Of a DNA stretch of 64,000 bases, positions 54,501-64,000 are shown in pieces (positions within the stretch are counted from its first letter, which is position 1; each line of letters starts with the position of its first letter). Source of the DNA: Caecitellus pseudoparvulus (Eukaryota; Bigyra: Bicosoecida). Below the pieces are notes generated by a model. It ran no database searches. It saw only the letters and a program-made list of their open reading frames with translations, and was not told where the DNA came from. Where the stretch lies: contig CBFFRQ010000027.1 in NCBI GenBank assembly GCA_965644315.1, positions 26,511 through 90,510 of the forward strand. Direction: 5' to 3'. A program made the translations under genes and the position numbers.

Positions 54501-57500
54501 CGGCCACGTTCACAGCTGCCGCTGCGACGTGCGACGCGGAGGGTGGCCACTTGCTCACGTCCCTGACTGAGCCTGTCATGGCAGCTGCCGCGGCGGGCCT
54601 GTGTGCGGCGTTCGACTCTGCAACATGCTGGGTGGGGGCGTCCAGTGACGGCAGTGGCGCTTGGAGCATCACAAGCCACCCACATGCAGTGCATGCTGCT
54701 GTGCTTGGCGTCAGTGCGCTCCCGTGGGGCGCCACGAACTACCTCCTGGCGCCTGCCTTGTCAGGCGCACGTCTGGCGGCACCGGCTCCGGGTGACGTGG
54801 CGCCCACACTGGCCACTGGGCTGCAGACTGAGGAGCACCCCTTCCTGTGTGAGCGCCCGCCGTTTGCCTGCCCGCCAGGCTTTTCCTACGTGCACAGCGC
54901 TGGCGTTTCCCGCTGTCTCGCCACAGCTGGGCCGGCAGTGCAGGACGCCAGCCTGGCGCCCATTTCGTGTGCTGCCACACCAGGCCGGGCCCTGGCGCAC
55001 ATTGGCGCAGGTGACACTGAAGGCCAGAGCATCGCGCTTGAGCTGTGCGGCGGCACGGCGTGCTGGGTGGCGGCCAAGCAGGACGTCGGTGGGGACTGGG
55101 TCTCGGGCGCCCCGGCAGCCTCTGCGGCCTGGGACCTGGGCGACGCAGCTGCAGACTCCACCCTGCCGTGGGCTGCAGGGCAGCCGACAGGGCCTGGCAA
55201 CCGAGCACGGCTCACGCCAGCAGGCCTGGTTGCCTCGGCAGTCAGCGACACTGCTGCCGCGCTGTGCGAGGCGCCGGTCTTGACCTGCGATGATTTCGGC
55301 ATCCTAGTGCAGGTGGCGCCCGGCGTGTACGAGTGCTTCACACGCCTGCCCAGCACGCAGTCGTTCGAGGACGCCATCGTCGCCTGTGCGGCAGACGGCG
55401 GCCACGTGGCTTCCCCTCGCGACGCGTCAGTCCTGGCTGCCGCGCTGCCCCTGTGCGAGCCGGCAGGGGAGTGCTGGACAGGCTGGTCCCGTGCCTATGT
55501 GAAGGGGCGCTGGACGCCCCAAGGCGGCGCCTTTGCACCCCCTTCCTCGACCTGGCTGCCGTGGGCCGCCTCCGAGCCGTCCAGCGATGTGGCGTTGGGC
55601 TGCGCCAAGCTCAAGCGCCAGGCTGATGGCCGGCCAGCCCTGCAAGCGGCCGACTGTGCAGCGCCTCTCAGCGTCATTTGTGCGGCGCCGCCACGAAAGT
55701 GCCCCCATGGGCACTACGTGAAAGTCACACAAGCTGTCGGGCCCAAGGGTGAGCCACGGTATGAGTGTGTTTCCCAAGCAGATGACACGACCACAGCCGC
55801 CTCCGTGGTGGCCATGAGTGGCAGTGCAGAGGCCGCGTCCATGTGGTTGTGGGACGACGCCATGCTGCAGTTCCAGCGCAGCAACACGCGTCTCGCGAAG
55901 GAAATGCCTGGCGCAGGCTTCACGCGCCTGCTGCCCCTCGCAAAGCGACAGCTCGACATCCCCGCCACATCACCCCTGTCTTCGTCAGGGGTGTACCGTT
56001 TCGTCGCAGACGTGAGCACCGCCACAGGCGACAGGCTAGCCGTGTGTTCTCGCCCCTTTGTCGTGGATGCGACGCCCCCGTACACGCTGAGCACTGCCGG
56101 CGTGTACATTGTGGATGCCGCGACGTTCGTCTTTGGCGACGAAAGCAGCGACGTGCACGCAGAGTACCTGCAGAGTGGGCCGTTTGCCTTCACCTGGCAC
56201 GGCTTCTACGATGCAGAGAGCTCCACAAGTGGCCTGCTGCGGTACCAGTTCTGCGTTACAGTGGGTACCGGCGACCCAGCGCTGTGCACCATTACAGCCG
56301 TAGGTTCCACAGACGCCGCCGAGTCCCCTGGGTCCGCTTCCAGCCGCTGGATTGACGTGCCGGCGACGGGGTACAAGGTGTTCGCGCGCCTTGGCCTCGT
56401 GCAAGGGCTGGTGTACACGGTGCATGTGCGGGCTGTGAACGCGGCGGGGCTGCACAGCATTCTGTCCTCGCCCCCCATGACGTACGACCTGACGCCACCC
56501 ACGCCTGGCACTGTGCTGGATGGCAGTGACGGGCCTGCAGTGCCAGAGGAGCTTGGCGGCGACGGGGTGACGGCAGACATCCAGTTCTCATCCGACGCCA
56601 ACCGCATCGTCGCGCACTGGAGTGGCTTCGCTGACTTGGAAGCCCCCATTGTGAAGTACCAAGTGGGGGCGGGCTCTGTGCCCGGTCGCCAGGTGGACAA
56701 CGTGCTGGCCTTCCAGGACGTGCCGGCGACTCAGGATGCCATTGACGCACCTCTGGGTGCGCCCCTGTCGTCCGGGTCCACGTACTACTTCCTGCTCAGC
56801 GCAATTAACGCGGCTGGTGCGGCGACAGCCCGCACGTCCTCCGGGGTGACGGTGGACACCGTGCCGCCCTCGGTGTCCGTCAGCGTCCTCGCCCCCGCTA
56901 CAGGTGCCAACGCCTTCCAGTTCGCTGTTCCTGGTGTCGAGCCAGACGACTTTGACGTGGATGCCACGCCCGTTCTAGCGACGGCCTTGACTGACAGCCT
57001 CCGTGTTCGTATTCAGTTTGCCGACTCTGTGTCGGGGTTCAGCGCCTGCTCGCTCAGCGTTGGCACTGCCGGCAGCCCTGACAGCGTTGTGTCGTCTGTG
57101 CCGCTTCAAGTTGAGGAGGCACCAGCTTTAGGTTCACTGCAAGTAGCTCGACCAAGCCTTTCAAGTGTACCCCTGGCGCTGACGGGCGGCGAGTGGCAGG
57201 TGCAAGTTGCGTGCCTGGATCGCGCGGGGAATGAAGGGGTGGGCGTGAGTGTGTGGCCGCTGATTGTGGAGGAGTCTCCACCATCCACTGCAACGGCGCA
57301 GGTGCACGATGTAGCATCCATTTTCCCAGGCGTGGAGGCAGACATAACGACAGATTCTGTCTTGCGGGTGCAGTGGTCTGGGTGGGATGCGGGCCTTGCT
57401 GTTGTGTCAGGCTTCAGCGTCGCCATTTCAACAACAGCTCCACAGGTTGGGCTGAATGATCTCTCCAGCCACGTGACTGATGTCGTGGATTGGACCTTCC

Positions 57501-60500
57501 TTGGGCAAGTGAGCAGCACGGACTCGGGTGTGCTGGGCGCGGAAGTCTTGGATGGGCAAACGTATTTCTTCCTTGTGCGAGGTTACAGCACGAACGGACT
57601 GTTCGCTGATGCCGCCAGCGATGGGGTGACAGTCTCCCGCGTGGCTCTCTCGACAGCTGGCGTGGTGGTTCGGAATATCGTTCCTTCTGGCCTGCCCAAC
57701 CAAACCTTTACCCCCAGCTCTGAGGAGCTCACAGTCAGTTGGTCAAGTTTCGCTGCGCGAGGCGGAGCAGTTCTCAAGCACCAGGTGGCTGTGAAGCTGT
57801 GCGAAGACGCAGACCCAGATTCGTTCACTGTTGCGCCGTGGCAAGATGTGTCCAGGGAGACGTTCACAGCTTCGATTGCAGGGCTCGCGTTGCAAGCGGG
57901 CATCGCGTACTGTGTAGCAGTCCGCGCTGAAGGCCCTGTGTCAGGACTGACACAGCCAGTATACGCACCTCCCATTCGCGTTGATGCTATTCCCCCCTCG
58001 ACCGGTCAGCTGTTCCCTTCTCTTTCTTTTGAAACTGCGCGCTATCAAACCGACGCATCTGATTTGCTTGCATCGTGGCCGTGGCTTACCGGCGACGTTT
58101 TGGTTGTTGACGCGACGTCTCGGGCTGCATCTTGGTTTGATGAGGGTTCAGGCATAGTTGGTTGGGAATGCTGTGCTGGCACGTCACGTGGCGCCTGCGA
58201 TGTGCACGCCCGCACCGCAGTGACCATTCCCGCCTCAGCCTCAAGCGGCAGCTGCACGCTGACACCTGCTGGTGGTCTGGTGCAGGGTTCGCAGTACTTT
58301 GTGACGGTGTTTGCGACAGACGCAGCTGGGCAAGAAGCGTCTGCCAGCACGGACGGCATTGTGGTGGACCTCACCCCGCCCGAGGCAGGGTCCGAGCTGG
58401 CTGCGACGATGCGCCCGGCCAGCTACGGCAGTTCCAATGGCTCCGTGCACGTGGTGTGGGACCCATGGGAGAGTGCAGACGCCCTGCACACTGCCGAGAG
58501 CCTGCGGCAGCTCACCTACGCGTGGTCCATAGGAACCAGCCCAGGCGGTGCCGCAGTGCTCCCGCTGACATTTGTGGGCACTGCCACACAGGCCAGTGCG
58601 ACTGGCCTTGATTTGCTGACTGGAACGGAGTACCATGTGACAGTCGTCGCGTATGACGAGGACGGAGCGCTGCTGGGTGCAGAACACACCTCCTTCACCC
58701 CTGACGAGACAGCGGCGACCTTTGACGGCACTGCGGCAGTGACGGACGGGCAGCTGGTGGATGGCGTGTACTATGCGCCCTCCACCAGCGCTGTGGCCCT
58801 GTCCTGGGCGCCGTTCCTGGACGCAGAGGGCGATGTTGCCTACTCCGCTGCCCTGGGCACGTCGCCTTACGGGGAGCAGGTGCAGGAGTATTCCACACCC
58901 CTCGCCAGCCCAGCTGCCTCCTGGAGTGGTTTGCACCTGGTCACTGGCACCAAGTACTACATGTCCGTGATTGGCACCAACGAAGCTGGTCTGCGCACAG
59001 TGTTCTCCAAGCCCGTCGTCGTGGACATCACCCCGCCAGACATCGGCAGCGTGTACTTCCTGGACGCCTCTGGCAGTAACGCGCCCCTGCTGAGCGATGC
59101 GGCACAGGTCACGTGTGGATGGGCAGGCGTGGAGGACGCCCAGGCACCAGTAGTGGGCATTGGCGTGGAGTTGGTGGAGGTGACGGCAGGTGGGACTGGC
59201 TCCATCGTGCCGCTGTCCAATGTGCTGTCCCTGGGACCAGGTGAGGGCCAAGCCACCTTCACCCCTGGGAGCGATGGGGTGCCGGACCCCCTCCCCGAAG
59301 GCCGCTTCTTGGCCTGCAACGTCAAGGCGACCAACGCAGCAGGCCTTGCGCGGCGAACACTGGGGCGCCCTGTACCCTTGGTCACAAGTGGACCCACTGC
59401 CGGCATCGTGCGTGATGGCGCTCGACTGGGCGGCGACGTGGACTTTACCGCCGACTGCAGTCAGGCGGCTGCGAACTGGGACTCCTTCGTGGACCCCTCT
59501 GGCATCGCAACGTACGAGGTTGCGCTGGGCAGCGCGGCAGGGCTGGACGACGTCATGCCCTGGACAGTCGTGGCGCAACGCACGGCATGGGCAGCAACAG
59601 GTCTGGCGTTGACACCTGGGAGCACAGTGTTCACCAGTGTGCGCGCCACGAACATGGCGGGGCACGCCAGTGTCGCCTCCTCGGATGGCTTTGCCTGTGA
59701 CGAGACGCTGCCTTCCCTGGCTGGTGCGAGCGCACAGACCCTGTTGTTGACGGCGTTCGGGATCGGGGATCCTGCGGGGCGCAGCACGTGCGCTTGTGCC
59801 GACCCCAATGCCGCATTTGTGCCCGACTTCACGCACGGCGGCGGCGTGTGCCAGTGTGAGCCGGGCTTCGTGCTGAACGCGACGAGCAAGTCTTGCCGCC
59901 CCTGTGCTGTGCCCGCCTGCAAGCAAGTGCTTGGCAACGACCCCGCCCTCTGTGACGCCTGCAACTCGGGTGCCACTGGGATTGCTGCCCCCAGCCCGAC
60001 AGTGTCTTCAGATGCCCCAGCTCTACAGTGTGCTCCAGGCACGTACCGAGAGGCGGCCAGTGGCGCCTGTGCCCCGTGCCCCCTCGGCACGTACAAGGCC
60101 ACTCATGGCGCCTCCATCACTGAGTGCATTCCCTGTGCACCCTCCATGTCTGGCACAGCAGGCGCCTTTGCACTGACGCTTGATGCCGCTGCAGATGCCG
60201 AGAGCGGCCTGGCTGTGGTGGTCGTGTCAGCAGGCACTTCCCAAGGCGGCACACAGCTTGCGCCCCCTGCCGCTGTGCCTCTGGACTCCCTCGACACATT
60301 CCTGGCCTCCAACATCGTGCACGGGCAGCGGGCCTACTTCTCCCTCACTCTCGCAAATGGCGCTGGCGAGTACACCACCAGCACCGCTCGCACGGGTGCT
60401 GTGGACGCCACTGGCCCCACACTGCTGCGGGTGTGGGATTCGCTCCGGGCGCCCCTGGATAGGGACGAGCTGGCTGCATCCTTCGACGCGGCAGCCACGG

Positions 60501-63500
60501 CGTCTGCTGATTTCATAGCGCTGGCGTGGGAGGGCGCGGCGGATGCCGAGTCTGGCCTGGAACGCGTGCAGTGCATGTGGGGTACCAGCCCCGGTGCAGA
60601 GGACGTCGTGCCAGCGTCCCAGGCAGTCGTGCATGCGCTGCCTGGTCTGGTCTCAGGCACGTGCTCTGCTGTGCCCGGGTTTACTCCGAGCCAGGGCGAC
60701 GTGCTATACGGAACAGTCGTGCTAACCAGCGCCGCTGGCCTGCAGACATACGCCTTCACAGACGGCATCGTGGTGGATACGGCAGCTCCTGTGCCCACTT
60801 GGCTGTCAGTGTCTGCTGCCTGTAGGGGGCATGCAGGGTCCACACCGCCTGTCGAGAGCTTGTTCCTTCCGATCGGGGCACCAGTGCACGCCTGTTGGCG
60901 GTGGCACGACGCCGTCGCGACTGCGGGCTCCGTGACATACGAGGTGTCTGTTGTGAACGCCTCTTCTGGAGCTGCAGTGCTGCCGTGGACTGCCCTGGGC
61001 ACGGCACAAGAGGTGTCGCTGCTTCCGTCTGCAGCTGGACTGGGCACAAATGCCACCCTGTCCGCCACATCCCTGTCCTTGCCCCTGGGCAGTGGGCAGG
61101 AAACGCTGACGCTGTCAGTGAGGGCGACAGACAGCGCAGGGAATGTAGCCAGCACGAGCAGTGGAAGCATCTTCATCGGGCAAGAGGCAGCCTTCTCAGG
61201 TTCCATTTCACTTGTGCCGCTGACTGCCAGCGGCAGTGCAGGCGAGCTGTGCTGCTTCCAGCAGAACACAACTGCCGTGGCTGTGCAGTGGTCTGTGGCT
61301 TCTCAGGCTCCTGTACACTCTGTGCAGATCTCCCTTGGCTCCCAGCCTGGCTTACGAGACTTGCGAGGCGCACAGCCAGTGCCGCTGGACCAGCTGCAGG
61401 CTCTGCAAGGCGAGCTGCTGGTGTCTGACTTGAACCTCGCGAGTGGCTCACAGGTGTTCCCCAACCTCCACGTGCAGTCCAGTGACGGCTGGACGAGTGT
61501 CGCCTCCAACGTGGGTGTGACCGTGGATGCAGCTTGGAGTGCGCCAGTGCAGCAGCCGCAGTCCATGGCGCTTGCGGCGAGCAGCACCCTGGATGCGGAT
61601 GGCGTCTGGCAGGGCACAGTGCACAATCAGCGTGCTCTGGCCGATGCCCTGCACTCCCTTGCCGCGTCCATCCTTGGAGAAGCACCTTCTGCCGTGGAAG
61701 GGCAGCTGGCATTCGTGCCAGCCCAAGGCACCCAGCTCAACGAGGGGTCTCTGGCCGCTGCGGCGTTCACGCAGGCCACAGGCCTCACCTTCACAGCTGA
61801 TTCGCCGTGGGACGCCCAGTCAGGCATCGCAAGCGCCGCATGGGCGCTGCTGCCTGTGAACGCCTCTGCATGTGCCGAGGCAGCCGCTTGCGCTGCACAT
61901 GCTCAGGACATTGTCATTGACTGGAACGCCATCCCCTCGTCCGCTCTGGCCACCACGGACGGCCGCATGCGATTCGAGGTCGGACGTGACTTCATGGTCG
62001 GAGCAAGCGGCCTGCCTCATGTTGTGGCTGTGAAGGTGGCGAATGGTGCAGGTGCCGCATCTCTGGCACTGTCCCCTCTGCTCATCGTGCAGCCGCCTGT
62101 GCTGGTGCCTGGTCGCGTCGCCTTCCCTTCGGCACACCCAGTGGCACATCTGCCTGGCGTGATGACGGCCCAGCATGGCAACGCCCTGCACGCGACGTTG
62201 CGACTGCCCCTGCTGCCCTTGGTGCCGCTGACCAGCGTTCAGTACCAAGTGAGTCTCCTGGCAGACGACGGTTCCATCACACGAGTGTCAGGTGGCGCGT
62301 TTGATCCAGCCACACTGGCGTCTGCCACACAAGGCAACGCAGTGGAGCTGGCCCTGCAAGACTTGTCCCTGCCAGCGACCCTCGTGCCAGGTGGCTCAGT
62401 CGTGCGAGTGGACGTCACGACGGTGACGGCCTTGGGCGCCGACCTCCTCACCAGCTCGCCACCCCTCCTGTTGGACTCCAGCATACCGGAGGGCGGGCAG
62501 GTGCACTTCGCAAGCCGCGCCCTGGAGTTGAGCATCAGTGCTGTCCAAGACACCGTCCAAGCAGGCAGCACACTTGCCCTGGACCCGCTGCCAGTCGCGG
62601 ACGTTGAAAGCTTGGAGCCGTTGGCATGGGTGGATGCGCTGGAGCATGGCGTGGAGGTGCAGCTTGGGCAGTGGAGTGACGCCCAGAGCGGCATGCGGCA
62701 GGTGTGTGCCTTCCTATCCACGACACCTGCGGGCTGGACCCAAGGCTCCGAGCTTGACAGAGTTTGTGTTGCGACCACCCCTGCAAGTGTCGTGCTGAAT
62801 GTGACGAGCATTGTCCCAGAGCCTGCAGCTGTTATCTGGCTCACGGTGGTCGCGGAGAACGGGGCCGGCATCGCAACACGCGGTGTCGCTCCACTGGCCC
62901 TGCTGGACACAACCCCGCCTGCAGAGGACGCTCCAGCTGGACTGTGGGTGGGGGCTTTGGCTGCAGAGCAGGCCAGCGCCTGCACCCATGCTGCACAGCT
63001 GGCCGCAGTTGAGGCGGATACTGCGCTGAGTGAACGCGCCCCGCAAGTGGTGGCCCGTGCTGGTCACGTCACGTACCGCGCACAAACCGATGCGCCTGTC
63101 GTGCTGCATTGGGCTGGCATCGCAGACCCCGAGACTGGCGTCGCTGGGCTGGAAGTCCTGCTGGTCACTGGCGCAGGTTTGTCGGCTCCCACAGCGCTGG
63201 GTGTGGCAGCCAATGATTCAATCAGCCAAGATAGCTGGATCTTCCTCAACACAGATGGTCTCTCGACCCCCCAGGAGTTCGTCGGACTATCCATGGATGC
63301 CCGCCCCCTCTTCGGCACTTTGAGCATGTGCCAAGGCAGCACGGCGTCTGACGGAGCAGTGGTCCTGTCGCCCATTCCAGCCGCCGAACGCGCCGCGTCC
63401 GAAGCCTGGTTGCTGCACTCTGAGCGCCTTGCCCTCGTTCTGAGGGCGACGAACGGCGGCGGGCAGCAAACGCAGCTGAGTGCGCCTATCAGCATCACCG

Positions 63501-63943
63501 ACGGCACGGGTCCAGTGTGGCCTGGCGGCATCACTGCCGTGGTGGACGGTGCCGTGCCTGGGCTGGATGCTGACTGCATCGTCGCCCCCACAGCCTTGCA
63601 CATTGCCTGGGCCCAAGCCACGGATGTCGAGAGTGGGCTGGCTGGCTACTGGTGGTGTCTGGGCAGCATCCCTGGCGCAGATGACAAGCACCCCTGCACC
63701 TGGGCACCGGCATCAGCTGAAGGTGTGTCAGTTCCGGCAACCTTTGAAGGCGTGTCAGATGCAGCAGATACGCCAACTGTCACCTTGCAGCGCGATGAAG
63801 TGATCTTCGCAACTGTGCGAGCGGTTAACAACGCTGGGCTGGAAACCCGGGCAGATTCAGACGGCATCCGTACCTTGTGTGACCCAGAGGCTGACTCCAC
63901 CTGTGAAGATGGTGGCCACCGAGTGCTGTGCTTTGCGCTTTGA
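45583..63943 (+). CDS. Giant secreted/cell-surface protein: GCC2/GCC3, C-type lectin, ALK-like Gly-rich and FN3-like modules
   Basis: Eleven exons: 45583-45767, 45877-46022, 46127-46177, 46249-46299, 46421-46511, 46592-46738, 46808-47129, 47212-47311, 47386-47674, 47744-47965 and 48064 onward, giving 5,827 residues to the stop at 63941. Order: signal peptide (AALSVGAVCLVMSG); ephrin-receptor-like Cys repeats (GKYANKEKMGSCKSCPSG and two to three more); nine C-type-lectin-like domains; two glycine-rich domains; a Cys-rich block with CDDGDACTAADVCSLSGTC repeats; three more lectin-like domains (about residues 2660-3080); then a long FN3-like array interrupted by EGF/GCC modules (about 4430-4570). 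Exons 3 and 4 are both 51 nt and phase 1-1. It probably acts in adhesion or recognition outside the cell. The stop may be intronic: an alternative donor at 63912 and acceptor ending at 63977 give a 66-nt intron and an open frame to the window end. No C-terminal membrane anchor is visible, which fits continuation. Confidence 0.88.
46930..51450 (+). repeat. Array of nine C-type-lectin-like domains
   Basis: Nine units, each opening with a CP.G.......C motif (CPVGFEEFHDG, CPAGYVLGLHG, CPAGTVDTGHSC, CPPGWTQNPFSHAC, CPEGFVRSPVSMRC, CPAGWIRSPLSGTC, CPSGFTRHPRDGQC, CSGMVSPVSGAC, CPDGSWVWSPATGTC). Each continues with an A...C helix, a WLG/WIGA-like strand and a closing Cys, as in CTLDs. No clear EPN/QPD + WND calcium set is present; units read EPE, QPD or neither, so sugar binding may be limited to a few. 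Introns fall only in the first two units. Confidence 0.8.
51450..53200 (+). repeat. Two tandem ALK/LTK-like glycine-rich domains
   Basis: Two consecutive units (about residues 1665-1960 and 1980-2245). Each has a beta opening (GHTCVYTV; SARLTITGHGW), an AWGAAG/SMWGAGG strand, a QPGDRLLVHVGG or TPLTVEVGVPG strand, and dense Gly runs (VASGGGGGGS, GAGGGGGYMGGG; VAGGGGGGGTG, YAAGGGGGYYGG). They end in a GF strand (GAGFLGDG; GSGFVLQEQ). This order matches the polyglycine-helix domain of ALK/LTK receptors and related bacterial and protist proteins. Two copies are placed between lectin domains. Confidence 0.65.
56040..63890 (+). repeat. Long array of FN3-like repeats
   Basis: About 2,600 residues of repeating units of roughly 110-130 residues with the pattern W.GF.D...I..Y...G..PG, then L..G..YY..V.A.NAAG, then VDTTPP..G.V. 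Examples are FADLEAPIVKYQVGAGSVPG, GSTYYFLLSAINAAG, VTVDTVPPSVSV, VVDLTPPEAGSEL and VVDITPPDIGSVYF. An insert at about 59760-60150 has Cys-rich EGF and GCC-type modules (CQCEPGFVLNATSKSC, CAPGTYREAASGACAPCPLG). Units are well diverged at DNA level. Confidence 0.75.
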
Positions 63944-64000
63944 GCTTGCCTGAGGTTGAGAGGGCTCCGCTTTGCAGGCGCCAAAGGTCATGAAATGCAC

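Noticed and set aside
1-64000. Endogenous virus, transposon, CRISPR array or bacterial operon
   Set aside because: No terminal repeats, integrase, transposase, capsid, polymerase or reverse transcriptase frames, no spaced direct repeats and no ribosome-binding-site operon structure were seen; composition is broadly even.

Overview
The window is nuclear DNA from a GC-rich microbial eukaryote. Evidence: spliceosomal GT-AG introns (26 reconstructed here by joining reading frames, most of them 64-82 nt), eukaryote-only proteins (a TFIIH subunit, PEX14, the gamma-secretase subunit PEN-2, a PPIL4-type cyclophilin-RRM protein, an OTU deubiquitinase), and a nuclear-type tRNA with a pol III terminator. 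Two giant modular proteins of about 6,000 residues, one built from C-type-lectin-like, ALK-type glycine-rich and fibronectin-III-like modules, resemble those of marine protists such as stramenopiles, haptophytes or bicosoecid-like flagellates. The lineage cannot be fixed from the window. No plasmid, phage, CRISPR or transposon signature was seen.

Layout. 1-2457 (minus): a partial unknown gene running off the left edge, then TFIIH p44 (GTF2H2/SSL1, 4 exons). 2790-9233 (plus): a coiled-coil protein (4 exons) and a 1,563-residue low-complexity protein. 9324-10962 (minus): PPIL4. 11407-15090 (plus): an intronless ankyrin-array protein. 15213-17685 (minus): an OTU-domain protein with a probable N-myristoyl start. 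18090-19367 (plus): a membrane-anchored DHRS7-like short-chain dehydrogenase, followed by tRNA-Met(CAT). 19589-23083 (minus): PEX14 and a secreted GH28-fold protein. 23626-44977 (plus): PEN-2, a 6,000-residue DUF3638/DUF3645 protein with SPRY-like modules, and a polytopic membrane protein. 45583 to at least 63943 (plus): a giant secreted or cell-surface lectin, FN3 and Gly-rich protein that probably continues past the right edge.

The genes do not form one pathway; this is ordinary compact euchromatin with many divergent and convergent pairs and intergenic gaps of about 90-600 nt. Themes are general cell biology (transcription/repair, splicing-linked cyclophilin, peroxisome import, intramembrane proteolysis, ubiquitin signalling) plus extracellular interaction proteins. 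The most notable items are the two giant genes, whose introns are confined to their 5' ends, the strong C preference at intron position +4, a TTCCGC element just upstream of several start codons, a GH28-fold protein with altered catalytic motifs, and a p44 with an incomplete C-terminal zinc finger.
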